IMG/VR virus record: IMGVR_UViG_3300025881_000010
Span: 1-64,000 of that record
Direction: 5' to 3' (one strand)
Origin: a virus
Length of the DNA stretch: 64,000 bases
Part shown: positions 1 through 8,072 of the stretch, one piece after another
How positions within the stretch are numbered: position 1 is the stretch's first letter
Layout: every line of letters starts with the position of its first letter
Notes under the pieces: generated by a model
What the model saw: the letters and a program-made list of their open reading frames with translations, nothing else
What the model was told of the DNA's origin: nothing
Databases searched by the model: none
Position numbers and translations under genes: made by a program

Positions 1-360
1 AATGAATATAGTATTGAAACTTACTTCGCAAATATTGAAGGAAGACAAGGAGATATTTGCATTGCACCTACAGAAGTAGGTGAAGAACAATTAAAAGAAG
101 CACTGGAAGAAATTGCTCAAATGGTTTATCGTAAGATATTGCATTGGGGAAATTTCTGGTCAGTAAAAAAAGCTTTTTGTAAATATTCTTATGGATATGC
201 TACAACAGCTTACAAAGCTCAGGGGAGTACATATGATACAGTTTATGTTGACTTGGAAGATATTATGACAACAGGACCGTTAACTCCTAAGAGAAAGCTT
301 CAAACGATTTACACCGCTTTAACTAGAGCCAGAAAAGATGTTTGGTTCTTAAAATCTTAA
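1..360 (+). CDS. SF1 DNA helicase (Dda/RecD-like), C-terminal part only
   Basis: The reading frame is open from the first base of the window, so the gene begins upstream and only the last 119 codons are visible. They carry two C-terminal motifs of superfamily 1B helicases: a motif V-like block near visible residues 65-79 (GYATTAYKAQGSTYD) and a motif VI-like block near the end (IYTALTRAR), as in the UvrD_C_2 domain of Dda and RecD. These motifs couple ATP hydrolysis to strand movement. The gene probably unwinds phage DNA in replication or recombination; it is followed 2 nt later by the next small gene, so they are probably one operon. The ATPase motifs I-III lie outside the window. Confidence 0.85.
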   Translation, partial: NEYSIETYFANIEGRQGDICIAPTEVGEEQLKEALEEIAQMVYRKILHWGNFWSVKKAFCKYSYGYATTAYKAQGSTYDTVYVDLEDIMTTGPLTPKRKLQTIYTALTRARKDVWFLKS

Positions 361-362
361 TA

Positions 363-638
363 ATGAACATTGAAGAATATATCAATCAAGACTCCCCACG
401 TAGGGGAGTCAAAGTTGATTTGAAAGATGAAGATTATGTAGTTTGGTTTTCATGGCCGGAGTTTGATACTTCAGAATGTGAACGTAGATTTTATAATATT
501 AAAGTCAATGCTTATCCTGAGTACACATATTTACTTAAAGGAGAAAGTGGTGTTTTATGGTCAACAGATTCTGATGGGAACCCAAAGAGTCCAAGTGTAT
601 TTTATATTGAAAAATTAAAACAAAATGGCAAAGACTAA
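363..638 (+). CDS. hypothetical protein, 91 aa
   Basis: I do not recognise this protein. The start is taken as the ATG two bases after the helicase stop; an in-frame TTG at 342 would overlap the helicase and is less likely. The protein is acidic with several aromatic residues, has no signal peptide or membrane segment, and looks like a small cytoplasmic phage protein. Its 3' end overlaps the next gene by 14 nt, which suggests translational coupling in the replication operon. Confidence 0.7.
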   Translation: MNIEEYINQDSPRRGVKVDLKDEDYVVWFSWPEFDTSECERRFYNIKVNAYPEYTYLLKGESGVLWSTDSDGNPKSPSVFYIEKLKQNGKD

Positions 639-831
639 TCATTTTATAGCTAAAGTAGAAGATTCTATTAATGGCTATGATTTAATCGGAGAAGTTTACA
701 CAGATGCGAACACTCCAAAGCAAGCTGAAAAAGCTTTTAAAAAAGATCCTTTTATTAAAAGGCATCTTGGTAATAAGAGATACAAAATTTCATTTCGCCA
801 AAATGCTATTCTAATACAAGATTCAGAATGA
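625..831 (+). CDS. hypothetical protein, 68 aa
   Basis: Unrecognised small basic protein, with a lysine-rich middle and no membrane segment. It begins inside the 3' end of the preceding gene and ends in an ATGA overlap with the following one. The tight coupling is the main support that it is real. Confidence 0.65.
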   Translation: MAKTNHFIAKVEDSINGYDLIGEVYTDANTPKQAEKAFKKDPFIKRHLGNKRYKISFRQNAILIQDSE

Positions 832-1031
832 TAACTAAAGCTCAAAAAGTTGCAATATTTGAAGCTTGGAATTATTGTGATGAAGAAGATAAAAGCACTG
901 AATTCATGTTTCAATATATGTCAGATGTTTCAAAAGTTGATTATGATGATATAGTAGATTATATCTGTACAGATGAATCTACAGAAGAAAGGAGTGCTTA
1001 TAATAAGAAAACTTATGGAAATGGAGAATAA
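828..1031 (+). CDS. hypothetical acidic protein, 67 aa
   Basis: Unrecognised, strongly acidic small protein (many Asp and Glu, with a YDDIVDY stretch). It starts in an ATGA overlap with its upstream neighbour and its last 17 nt overlap the exonuclease gene. Its acidity recalls DNA-mimic or inhibitor proteins, but nothing specific supports that role. Confidence 0.6.
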   Translation: MITKAQKVAIFEAWNYCDEEDKSTEFMFQYMSDVSKVDYDDIVDYICTDESTEERSAYNKKTYGNGE

Positions 1032-1872
1032 ACCATTTACCGCTAATTCTGCAAGTCAATGGAATAAGAAAGACTTTTCAGATAAGGTGGCTTTAATCGA
1101 TGCTGACTTTTTTAAGTATATTGTAACCTCAAGAGTTTACAAAGACCTTGAAAACGGTTATAAGAGAGATCAGGCTTTAGTAGAAAAACACATAGAAGAT
1201 GCTTTATATGATTCCATATTTAGCAATTTTGATGCTAAAGCTTTTGTATTTTGTTTCTCAGCTCCTACAGGAAAAGTGTTCCGTAGTTCAATAGCTCAAG
1301 AAAAGAAATACAAGGGTAGCAGAGCCAAGCGTGATGATCCTAATGATTATGAAGGTAAGTACAAAGACATGATATATGTTGCTGAATATGTTGAACGCAA
1401 ATATGGAATGTTAATGTTCGCAGATTTAGAAGCTGATGATATCTTATCTATGCTTCAAGATCCACATAAGACTTTCATTTATTCTAAGGATAAGGATTTA
1501 ATGCAAGTTACCGGATATCATTATGACATGAATAGTCGTAATTTGACATACACTACAGAAGAAGAAGGATTTTTTATGTTGATCAAACAAATTCTAACTG
1601 GAGATACAGTAGATGAAATTCCAGGATTGTTTGGTTTTGGTAAAGCAGCTTTAGCAAAATTCTGTAGAGAGCATGAAGGACTTCCTAACGAAAGTAAATT
1701 GATTGGGGCAATCAAACAATATACTGACAAGCATGGCCTATTAATAGGAATGGATATGTTTGTAGAAATGTGGAGTTTAATATCTATGAAAATTAATCGG
1801 GGCGATTACTTACGAGAAAAATACTCTAAAGGTTTTGCTTTGATTGAAAACCTTTTAAATGGAGAGAGCTAA
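1015..1872 (+). CDS. 5'-3' exonuclease / flap endonuclease (FEN family, T7 gp6-like)
   Basis: The acidic metal-binding residues of phage FEN nucleases are visible in order: D29 and D31 in LIDADFF, E139-D142 in LEADDI, D158/D161 in SKDKD, and the GDTVDEIPGL block (196-205). The last is followed by a glycine-rich turn like the H3TH DNA-binding element. These enzymes remove RNA primers and flaps in replication and help degrade or recombine DNA. I chose the ATG at 1015 (285 aa); an in-frame ATG at 973 would add 14 residues lying inside the upstream gene. It sits in a replication operon behind a helicase, which fits its job. Confidence 0.88.
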   Translation: MEMENKPFTANSASQWNKKDFSDKVALIDADFFKYIVTSRVYKDLENGYKRDQALVEKHIEDALYDSIFSNFDAKAFVFCFSAPTGKVFRSSIAQEKKYKGSRAKRDDPNDYEGKYKDMIYVAEYVERKYGMLMFADLEADDILSMLQDPHKTFIYSKDKDLMQVTGYHYDMNSRNLTYTTEEEGFFMLIKQILTGDTVDEIPGLFGFGKAALAKFCREHEGLPNESKLIGAIKQYTDKHGLLIGMDMFVEMWSLISMKINRGDYLREKYSKGFALIENLLNGES

Positions 1873-2164
1873 TATAAGAGATCTATTCTTTCTAACTAAT
1901 GACGAGCAACCAGAACTGGAGATGCCGAATATGTTTCAATGTTGGAACATATTCAAGCATCATCCAAATTTGTCATTTACCACAATCAGAGATTTCAACA
2001 CGTATAAATATTGTGCTGTACTTAGTTCCTGTTATGATGGAATAGATAGACAAACTTTGTTCAGTTTTTCAAATTTCTCATTTGATACTGAACAACAAGC
2101 TGGAGAAGCTATGAAATCCGTAGTCTCCGAGATCAAAAGAAAGATAACCATCGAATGTAATTAG
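1859..2164 (+). CDS. hypothetical protein, 101 aa
   Basis: Unrecognised. It overlaps the end of the exonuclease gene by 14 nt and is probably translated in coupling with it. The sequence is mixed, with several aromatic and cysteine residues and a C-terminal amphipathic helix rich in Lys and Glu. No signal peptide or membrane helix is seen. Confidence 0.65.
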   Translation: MERANIRDLFFLTNDEQPELEMPNMFQCWNIFKHHPNLSFTTIRDFNTYKYCAVLSSCYDGIDRQTLFSFSNFSFDTEQQAGEAMKSVVSEIKRKITIECN

Positions 2165-2167
2165 ATT

Positions 2168-2347
2168 ATGAAAAAATGTAATGCTTGTGAATTATATCCA
2201 GCAATAAAAGGAAAAAATAAATGTAAAAGTTGCATAGGAATAATTAATCATATTAAAGAACAGAATTTAAAACAAAATTTCACTGAATGTTCTAAGTGTG
2301 AAACACTATTTCCAAAAGGAACTGAATGTCCAGTATGTAGATTTTAA
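2168..2347 (+). CDS. small double zinc-ribbon protein, 59 aa
   Basis: A short ORF starting at ATG 2168, three bases after the preceding stop. It contains four CxxC pairs: C4/C7, C19/C22, C41/C44 and C54/C57. This spacing predicts two tandem treble-clef or zinc-ribbon folds, each with four cysteines. Such proteins bind nucleic acid or proteins; the exact role is unknown. The regular cysteine spacing strongly supports a real, selected protein despite its size. Confidence 0.75.
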   Translation: MKKCNACELYPAIKGKNKCKSCIGIINHIKEQNLKQNFTECSKCETLFPKGTECPVCRF

Positions 2348-2368
2348 TTAACCCCTTAAAACAAATTC

Positions 2369-3466
2369 ATGGGAACAAATCAAGAAGAAGTACAGGAAAT
2401 TACTGTATTAACAGAAGAACAGATTAATCAACTTCCAGACACGGTTAAGAAAAATGTAGTTTTTCTAACCGAAGAAGCTCGTCCTAAAGAGCTGATGAAA
2501 TTAAATCCATTAGCTACAGAGCTATTGAATTTAAGAGATAAAGTATCTAAATTAGAATTGAAACGTGATGACAAAAATAATATCACTAAAGAATCTATTG
2601 ATGCTTATAAAGAGTTGAAAGCTGAACAACGTACTTTCAATGGTAAGCTTACAGCTACAGCTAAAATACTTCAAAAACCTTATCAGGATATCAATAAGGG
2701 ATTCTTAGAAATTAAGAAAACTTTCAAGGAAGAATCTGATAAAGTCAAAGATGAAGCTGAAAAAATATTTGCTGATTACGAAACTGAGAAAGCTAAGAAA
2801 GCTGCAGAAAAACAAGCCAAGAAAGATGCTGAAATGAACGCTAAAATTGAAGCGGCCAATGAGCAGACAGCTGAGATTACAACAACAATGAAAAAATCGA
2901 ATGCTATCAATGCGATAAAATATGATCGTATTAAAGATGGCATTTCTTCATTAGTAACTAAATCTATACTGGATGCAAATGAGCAAGCTTTATTTAGATT
3001 GAAAGCTCAACTTGCTCAACATACTATAGAGAGTGTTTCTGAAGGAGTGGAAAATAAAGATTTACTTACTCCAGAAGATTTAGAATCACTTCAGAAAATA
3101 TTAGATGAAGCAAAGCAAGATGGTATCAGATTGATTGATGATAAGATTGATCAGTATGAAAATAATCGTCAAGCAATGATTAAAGAAAATGCTCCTGGTC
3201 CAGTTCCACCACCTCCAGTTGGAGATGGATATATGAGTGGAGTAGAAAATCCGGAACAAGCATTTTCTAATTCTAGCGATATAGAACAATCATTTTCACA
3301 TGAAGCTTTACCGGTAAACCTAAGATGGAAAACTAACGGAGAGTTTGTAGATAAGATAAAATCTATGGTAACAGCTTTAGAGTTTGCTGTAGATATGAGA
3401 TTGAAAGAATTTAAAGATCCTTCAATCTTAGAATTGAAAAATCGTTTTAACCAATTTAATTCTTAA
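2369..3466 (+). CDS. coiled-coil phage protein, possibly DUF1351-like recombination-associated
   Basis: 365 aa, rich in Lys, Glu and Ala, with a long predicted coiled coil (about residues 45-190). A proline run (PVPPPPVGDG, near 275) acts as a linker, followed by a C-terminal helical domain. The helical layout recalls DUF1351-type phage proteins, which accompany single-strand annealing recombinases, but I see no defining motif and hold this weakly. A CCCC motif lies about 15 nt before the ATG. It sits between small zinc-ribbon and clamp-like genes in the replication block and is probably cytoplasmic. Confidence 0.6.
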   Translation: MGTNQEEVQEITVLTEEQINQLPDTVKKNVVFLTEEARPKELMKLNPLATELLNLRDKVSKLELKRDDKNNITKESIDAYKELKAEQRTFNGKLTATAKILQKPYQDINKGFLEIKKTFKEESDKVKDEAEKIFADYETEKAKKAAEKQAKKDAEMNAKIEAANEQTAEITTTMKKSNAINAIKYDRIKDGISSLVTKSILDANEQALFRLKAQLAQHTIESVSEGVENKDLLTPEDLESLQKILDEAKQDGIRLIDDKIDQYENNRQAMIKENAPGPVPPPPVGDGYMSGVENPEQAFSNSSDIEQSFSHEALPVNLRWKTNGEFVDKIKSMVTALEFAVDMRLKEFKDPSILELKNRFNQFNS

Positions 3467-3469
3467 CAT

Positions 3470-4231
3470 ATGATTACATTACAATTCCCCAAACTGGAAA
3501 CTGCGCTTTCCAAAAACAAAAAATCAATGACTGATGATGATCCTCGAAAGGGGATTATTGTCATACAAAACAATGCTATTGTATTTTCAGAAGATTTCTG
3601 TTTAGTGATAGACTTGTATGAGTATTTCACCATTGATTGTATGATTAATGATGATGGAGAACTCGCTGAATTAAAGCGTATTCTTTATTACATGAATGAA
3701 AAAGTATTCAGTGCAGAGTATTGGGCTGAACTTACTAAAGGAGCCAATATGCAAATGTCTAACGGAATGTTAGCTATTGAAACTCCAAAGTATGCTAAAG
3801 ACTTACACTACAAGCATATTGATGTAAGTTTAGTAGCACCATTAAAGCAATTAATAGATACTGGTAAATCTACAAATGCTATGGTACCAAATATTTCATT
3901 ACCATTTTCAGCTATTAATTCTATCTATTCTATTTTAAAGACTGACTTCAAAACTGATCATATCATTTTTGAATTCCTTTCTCAGAACAGAAACGTAAAG
4001 TTTACTTTCAAAAATAGAAAGCATGTTTATGGATTTATAATTCCAGATTATGATTCAGCAGTAGAGAGCTGGAAGTTCCATACGTGGGAAAACTTTATTA
4101 GCAATAAAGATGTATTTGACCTTTATCAAAAAGAGAAGGAAAAATCGGTACCACCACCACCTATAACATCTATGGAAGTGGTTGAAGATGATGAACCTGA
4201 AAACACTTTATTCGATGCAGCAAAAGAGTAG
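3470..4231 (+). CDS. unknown protein, possibly DNA sliding-clamp-like
   Basis: 253 aa. The alternating strand pattern and the segment near residues 165-195 (FEFLSQNRNVKFTFKNR, then VYGFIIPDY) resemble the last domain of beta/PCNA-type clamps, where a chain ends in a strand such as YxxIxMP. After this comes a disordered tail with a proline run (VPPPPITS) and a terminal NTLFD, which could serve as a clamp-binding peptide. The call rests on shape only. Neighbours (exonuclease, PD-(D/E)XK nuclease, dUTPase) make a replication role plausible. Confidence 0.4.
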   Translation: MITLQFPKLETALSKNKKSMTDDDPRKGIIVIQNNAIVFSEDFCLVIDLYEYFTIDCMINDDGELAELKRILYYMNEKVFSAEYWAELTKGANMQMSNGMLAIETPKYAKDLHYKHIDVSLVAPLKQLIDTGKSTNAMVPNISLPFSAINSIYSILKTDFKTDHIIFEFLSQNRNVKFTFKNRKHVYGFIIPDYDSAVESWKFHTWENFISNKDVFDLYQKEKEKSVPPPPITSMEVVEDDEPENTLFDAAKE

Positions 4232-4235
4232 AGAT

Positions 4236-4895
4236 ATGAATGACTACGAAATGTACTTTACCTGGTACATGGAAGAGTTAATTCAACACGGCTATTTAAA
4301 AAGCTATCAATGGGAACCAGAGAAGATTATTATTCTTCCGGACTACGTTCATAAACGTGAGAAACATTATAAGGTAAGACCTAACGAGTTAGAGAACTTC
4401 ACTTTATTACCGAAAGCTACATATACTTATGACTTTAGAATGATTTGGAATGAAAGTGCTATAGATATTTTCACCAATCTATTTGATAAGAAAAGTCATT
4501 TTCCTTTCGGTATTCCAACGTTTGTTTCTCATTACGTCAAAATTAATGACGAGTTAGAAATAGCTTCTTATGTGGATATAAAGCCACATTCTACAGCTGC
4601 AGCTTTTAGTGGATCTATGGCATCTTATTTCACTTTTCCTTTCGTGCAGAAAATATTATTAGCAACCAGAGGATTGTATATAAATAAGATTGTACCTATT
4701 CCTTCAGGAAAAAAAGGAATAGCTAATTGTCTTTTTAATAAAACGTTTACTCCTAATCGGTATAAAATGACTGATGGCGGTGGACAGAAAAGAACAATCA
4801 AATTTCCTACGACACCAATTGTTTCATACGCAAAAAGACAAAGAGGAATCATTGATGATCTAAGGTCTAAATCCAGTCAACAAACGCTTCTATGA
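4236..4895 (+). CDS. PD-(D/E)XK family nuclease (resolvase/DUF1064-like)
   Basis: 219 aa from the ATG at 4236, just after the upstream stop; an in-frame ATG at 4182 would overlap the clamp-like gene. The nuclease core is visible as D66 (TYTYDFRMIW) followed by D114-I-K116 in ASYVDIKPH. This matches the D...(D/E)xK signature of restriction-like endonucleases and Holliday-junction resolvase relatives. A long C-terminal basic part (RYKMT, KRQRG) could bind DNA. Probable role: cleaving branched DNA in replication, recombination or packaging. Confidence 0.65.
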   Translation: MNDYEMYFTWYMEELIQHGYLKSYQWEPEKIIILPDYVHKREKHYKVRPNELENFTLLPKATYTYDFRMIWNESAIDIFTNLFDKKSHFPFGIPTFVSHYVKINDELEIASYVDIKPHSTAAAFSGSMASYFTFPFVQKILLATRGLYINKIVPIPSGKKGIANCLFNKTFTPNRYKMTDGGGQKRTIKFPTTPIVSYAKRQRGIIDDLRSKSSQQTLL

Positions 4896-5113
4896 TGAAA
4901 ATAGCATGGCGAAAAGTGGTACCAAATATGACCACAAGAAATGCAAAGAAATTGGCTTTAAAAATGTATGCCTCCAATTGTGGAGGCATCATTTTAACTA
5001 AAGAGCCATTTGAATATTTAAGAATTTTAAGAACATACGGAATATCAGCAAGTGCTAAACCTATTCTTAGAGATAAGAAGCTTGTTGGTTATAAATTCGT
5101 TCAAACATTTTAA
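4892..5113 (+). CDS. hypothetical basic protein, 73 aa
   Basis: Unrecognised, strongly basic protein with an ATGA overlap to the nuclease gene (ATG at 4892; a second in-frame ATG at 4895). The composition would suit nucleic-acid binding. It is followed two bases later by the dUTPase gene, so it is in the same operon. Confidence 0.6.
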   Translation: MMKIAWRKVVPNMTTRNAKKLALKMYASNCGGIILTKEPFEYLRILRTYGISASAKPILRDKKLVGYKFVQTF

Positions 5114-5115
5114 TA

Positions 5116-5541
5116 ATGAAAGTAGAAATTAAATTAGCCCCAGGAGTACAAGCACCAACCTATGAAAGCGAAGGTGCTGCAGGAATGGATATCAGATCCA
5201 ATGAAACTATTTCAATGCCACCTAACAGTAGAAGATTAGTAAAGACAGGAATGTTTTTAAGCATATCTAAAGGATATGAAGCTCAAATTCGCCCACGTTC
5301 AGGGATGGCTTACAAACAAGGTATTACTGTTTTAAATGCACCAGGCACCATTGACAGCGATTATCGCGGAGAAGTTGGAGTCATACTACACAACACTTCT
5401 AATATTGGAGTGCTTATCTCTAAAGGAGATCGTATTGCTCAAATGGTATTTGCGAAATGTGAACAAGCAGAGTTTGTAACCGTAGAATCTTTAGAAGAAA
5501 CCGAAAGAGGTACTGGAGGTTTTGGATCAACAGGAAAATAA
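5116..5541 (+). CDS. dut: dUTP diphosphatase (dUTPase)
   Basis: 141 aa, the normal length of a trimeric dUTPase. All five motifs are present: I AAGMDI (21-26), II RPRSGMA (59-65), [13 protein letters not shown] (77-86), [10 protein letters not shown] (103-110) and [11 protein letters not shown] (131-140). It hydrolyses dUTP to dUMP and pyrophosphate, keeping uracil out of phage DNA and supplying dUMP for thymidylate. It lies within the plus-strand replication operon. Confidence 0.97.
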   Translation: MKVEIKLAPGVQAPTYESEGAAGMDIRSNETISMPPNSRRLVKTGMFLSISKGYEAQIRPRSGMAYKQGITVLNAPGTIDSDYRGEVGVILHNTSNIGVLISKGDRIAQMVFAKCEQAEFVTVESLEETERGTGGFGSTGK

Positions 5542-5666
5542 TGACAACTTTAGAAAAGAACACTCCCCACTTTTGCAAAGCCAAAATAAGCAATGGCTTT
5601 ATCGTAACAGTTTGTGATCAACAATGTAAACAATGCAATTCTATAGAACATGGAGAAACAAATTAA
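5541..5666 (+). CDS. cysteine-rich mini-protein, 41 aa
   Basis: A small ORF whose ATG overlaps the dUTPase stop (TAATG) and whose end overlaps the next gene by 17 nt. Cysteines at 12, 25, 29 and 32 form a C-x12-C-x3-C-x2-C pattern that could bind one zinc ion. The coupling on both sides and the cysteine spacing are the evidence; the function is unknown. Confidence 0.55.
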   Translation: MTTLEKNTPHFCKAKISNGFIVTVCDQQCKQCNSIEHGETN

Positions 5667-6045
5667 ATTACCTTATCAAGAGTATGTTGAGATGCAGGAA
5701 ACCATTAAGAACCTCAACAGAAAAATGAATACTGCGATCATGCATGAAGGCAATATGATCATTGATAATCGGGCAACACCTTCCTATGATGGAGTAAAAT
5801 TGCTTCCAAAAATATCAGGTAAGATTCCAGAAGCTTTTACAAAATACAGTGAAGAATTTGAAAAGCAATCAGCACGTATTGCAGAGATCTATAATTCTTC
5901 CAGAGAAGCTGAATTGGCTTTAGATAGAAAGCATCAAAAGCTAGATGATCAATTAGATAAGAAACATTATTATAAAGATCTTTTTATTGGTATGGTTTTC
6001 TTTTGGATCACTTCTATGTATTTAGTTTTTGAATTTTTTGTATAA
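5650..6045 (+). CDS. tail-anchored coiled-coil membrane protein, 131 aa
   Basis: Residues 1-105 are soluble with a heptad-rich helical region (about 65-105). The last ~23 residues form one hydrophobic helix (start DLFIGMVFFW), so the protein is probably anchored in the inner membrane by its C-terminus with its body in the cytoplasm. I do not recognise the family. Possible roles include membrane anchoring of replication or superinfection control. It is the last gene of the first plus-strand operon. Confidence 0.6.
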   Translation: MEKQIKLPYQEYVEMQETIKNLNRKMNTAIMHEGNMIIDNRATPSYDGVKLLPKISGKIPEAFTKYSEEFEKQSARIAEIYNSSREAELALDRKHQKLDDQLDKKHYYKDLFIGMVFFWITSMYLVFEFFV

Positions 6046-6115
6046 AATTTAACTAATCTGAACGCTATAGTAAATAAAGGGCGTTTGGACATAATGACTA
6101 AAATAAATCAGATAT

Positions 6116-6370
6116 ATGAAAACACCATTTTTAGACGAAATGATAAAGGAATTAGGTGGCTATGAAGGAGCTGACCAATCCTACTTATCAAAAACAGGAA
6201 AACAAAAACTTAAGGAGTTTGAAGCAATAAAAGAGCAATTGGAGTTAACCGCAGTTGTGCAGGCGAAGCCAGAAAAAGATGTGTTCGAAAAGCTACATTC
6301 TTATGAAGGACCGATACCATACGGAAAATGCTACAAATGTGGTAAAGAAAAATGGGAACACGACTTTTGA
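6116..6370 (+). CDS. hypothetical protein with C-terminal CxxC, 84 aa
   Basis: Unrecognised. The body is helical and charged; the C-terminus ends in YGKCYKCGKEKWEHDF, a CxxC with a nearby His that may be half of a zinc site. It is the first gene of the accessory zone and is followed immediately by the first long palindromic element. A short stretch before it (GGGCGTTT, near 6079) recalls the start of the direct repeat found at 6498 and 8011. Confidence 0.55.
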   Translation: MKTPFLDEMIKELGGYEGADQSYLSKTGKQKLKEFEAIKEQLELTAVVQAKPEKDVFEKLHSYEGPIPYGKCYKCGKEKWEHDF

Positions 6371-6485
6371 GCAGTTTTAAGCAAACGCCACATCTTATAA
6401 TCATTTGCGTACTGATCGGTTCTGTCAGATGTAGTTTTAAACCACGTTGCTTAAAATTGTGCCCAACTACGCAGTATAACCGCAG
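6371..6485 (+). repeat. palindromic intergenic element A
   Basis: First of four related elements (A, C, D, E). It starts one base after the stop of the 84-aa gene. A perfect 10-bp arm TTTTAAGCAA (6375-6384) pairs with TTGCTTAAAA (6447-6456), and ACATCT pairs with AGATGT further in. Shared with the other copies are GCAGTT at the left edge, GCAAACG (6381-6387), a central GATCGG, and AACTACGC (6465-6472) then TATAAC at the right edge. It could be a structured RNA, a terminator or a recombination site. Confidence 0.75.
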
Positions 6486-6497
6486 TAAAAAAAATAG

Positions 6498-6542
6498 GGC
6501 GTGGCTTTGAAAAAGCCAAATGAGTATGAGTGAGTATTAACC
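6498..6542 (+). repeat. 45-bp direct repeat, left copy
   Basis: Begins GGCGTGGCTTTGAAAAAG and runs to GAGTATTAAC. It is almost identical to 8011-8055 (one mismatch in the first 34 bases, small changes after that). It contains a small hairpin, GGCTT/AAGCC. The two copies flank the three-gene module between them in the same orientation. Confidence 0.8.
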
Positions 6543-6556
6543 TAAAAATAGAAATA

Positions 6557-6853
6557 ATGAAGAAAATATTTAAATATGAATTGAGCATTAAGGAAAAACA
6601 AGAAATTGAATTACCGTTAAATGCTGAAATTATTAGAGTTGATGATGTTGAAGGTAGGTTTTTCCTGTGGGCAATGGTTGATGTACAGATTGAAAGCGAA
6701 CCAGAAGTAGAATTTGAAAAAAGATTCCTTGAATTTTATAAGACTGGACAACCAATTAAAACTCCAAGTGAAAACTTAAAATATATTGGTTTTTGTAAAT
6801 TATTTATTATGCAGGAATTAGGATTATATGTATTTGAAAATATATCAAAATGA
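6557..6853 (+). CDS. DUF7352-like protein, 98 aa
   Basis: The pattern of an N-terminal KKIFKYEL, then a leucine/proline-rich strand with ALPLNAEIIRV-like spacing, then FFLWAMVD and a glycine turn (YKTGQPI) matches the small family I know as DUF7352, common in phages and their hosts. Function is unknown. The ATG at 6557 is chosen over an in-frame GTG at 6530. The last codon overlaps the next gene (ATGA). It is the first gene of the repeat-flanked module. Confidence 0.65.
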   Translation: MKKIFKYELSIKEKQEIELPLNAEIIRVDDVEGRFFLWAMVDVQIESEPEVEFEKRFLEFYKTGQPIKTPSENLKYIGFCKLFIMQELGLYVFENISK

Positions 6854-7482
6854 AATACGGAACACTACCAAAGTATATAGGTCAACACGAAATTATATGT
6901 GATGAAATGCTATTTTATCAATATTTGCCTATTAAACTAAAAGATGGAATTGAGCCAATAATGGAAGAAAGGTTAAAGCCTTTTAAAGATTTGGTTGGAA
7001 ATATATGTTGTGATTTCGTTGGAGAATTTGGACTTGATCGTTTTATTAATAGCTATGTTTACTTAACTGCTAAGAAAATGTATCAAATGCCGGGATGCTC
7101 TTTTAATAGAGAAGGATATCATTCAGATGGATTTATGACTGATGATATAAATTATGTATGGTGCGATAAAAACCCAACTATCTTTAACTTTTCTCCTTTT
7201 AATCTAACTTTGGATGATAAAGTTTCTATGAAAGAAATGGAAGAACAAGCTAATCCAGAAGCTATTGAAATATACCCTGAAAATAGTTTATTACGATTAG
7301 ATCAGTTTCAAATTCATAAAGTTTCCGAAATCACAAAGTTAGTTCTAAGGACTTTTATTAAAGTTTCTTTTAGCTCAGATGTTTATGATTTAAAAGGTAA
7401 TTCAAAAAACTATCTTATCGATTATGATTGGGAAATGAGGGATCGTTCTATTACCAGAAATATTCCACAAAAAATAAACTAA
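6850..7482 (+). CDS. 2-oxoglutarate/Fe(II) oxygenase-like protein
   Basis: 210 aa. The double-stranded beta-helix signature of 2OG-Fe(II) dioxygenases is visible: H91-x-D93 in GYHSDGF, a distal H156 in FQIHKV and R167 in VLRTFIKVSF, in the right order and spacing for two His, one Asp and an Arg that binds 2-oxoglutarate. Such phage enzymes can hydroxylate nucleic acids, proteins or small molecules; the substrate cannot be read here. It is translationally coupled to the DUF7352 gene by an ATGA overlap. Confidence 0.6.
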   Translation: MKYGTLPKYIGQHEIICDEMLFYQYLPIKLKDGIEPIMEERLKPFKDLVGNICCDFVGEFGLDRFINSYVYLTAKKMYQMPGCSFNREGYHSDGFMTDDINYVWCDKNPTIFNFSPFNLTLDDKVSMKEMEEQANPEAIEIYPENSLLRLDQFQIHKVSEITKLVLRTFIKVSFSSDVYDLKGNSKNYLIDYDWEMRDRSITRNIPQKIN

Positions 7483-7494
7483 AAAACAAACAAA

Positions 7495-8007
7495 ATGAAA
7501 AACCTAACCTTAACACTATTATTAATTTTACCATTATCACTAGCAGCTCAATCGGATGTTTACGCCTCTTTTGAGTTTGATCCAAACAAAGCATTTAGTA
7601 TTATTGATAATCCCAGAACCGAAATGGATCACAACGGATTAGACTTTGATTTTGAAATTGGAGCAAGAGGAAATAAAATAGGAATGTATATTTTTTACGG
7701 TCGCTTCGAGAATGCTAACTATCAAAATTACGGTGTAGGATTAGATTACTATCTTGCAAAAGGTTATCGCTATGATATTGGAGTAGGTGCAAACATTCAC
7801 AATATAATGAGGCATCAAACAATTGGAAATGCATCTAACATGGCTTGGGCAACTTATTTAGGTTGGTCGGTTCGTAGTAGATATACTTATTGGATATTAC
7901 CTAAAATTGGAGTATCCGGAGTAATTCAATATACTAGAAGACCTGATATTAATGTAGGTGGAATAGTAGAGGGTAGAGTTGGAGTTGTGGTTAAAGTGGG
8001 GCGGTAG
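7495..8007 (+). CDS. secreted outer-membrane beta-barrel protein
   Basis: 170 aa with a clear N-terminal signal peptide (MKNLTLTLLLILPLSLAAQS, cut probably after AAQ or before Q as is usual in Bacteroidota). The rest alternates aromatic and polar residues with glycine turns (GVGLDYYLAKGYRYDIGVGA) and ends in a barrel-like strand (VGVVVKVGR). This predicts a small, perhaps 8-stranded, barrel in the host outer membrane. A phage-borne barrel may mask or replace a receptor (superinfection exclusion), but that is inference. It closes the repeat-flanked module. Confidence 0.7.
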   Translation: MKNLTLTLLLILPLSLAAQSDVYASFEFDPNKAFSIIDNPRTEMDHNGLDFDFEIGARGNKIGMYIFYGRFENANYQNYGVGLDYYLAKGYRYDIGVGANIHNIMRHQTIGNASNMAWATYLGWSVRSRYTYWILPKIGVSGVIQYTRRPDINVGGIVEGRVGVVVKVGR

Positions 8008-8010
8008 GAT

Positions 8011-8055
8011 GGCGTGGCTTTGAAAAATCCAAATGAGTATGAGTAAGAATACTAA
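8011..8055 (+). repeat. 45-bp direct repeat, right copy
   Basis: Starts four bases after the barrel-protein stop and is nearly identical to 6498-6542; the hairpin arm changes from AAGCC to AATCC. The two copies define a module of about 1.5 kb (DUF7352, oxygenase-like, barrel) that could have entered or could leave by recombination between the repeats. Confidence 0.8.
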
Positions 8056-8072
8056 CAATTAAAATAATAATT

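Noticed and set aside
342-362. TTG start extending the 91-aa protein upstream
   Set aside because: It would overlap the helicase end. An ATG two bases after the helicase stop is the simpler start.
4508-4550. CGTCA...TGACG inside the PD-(D/E)XK gene as another early promoter palindrome
   Set aside because: The loop is 7 nt instead of 3, there is no -7 box, and it lies within coding sequence.
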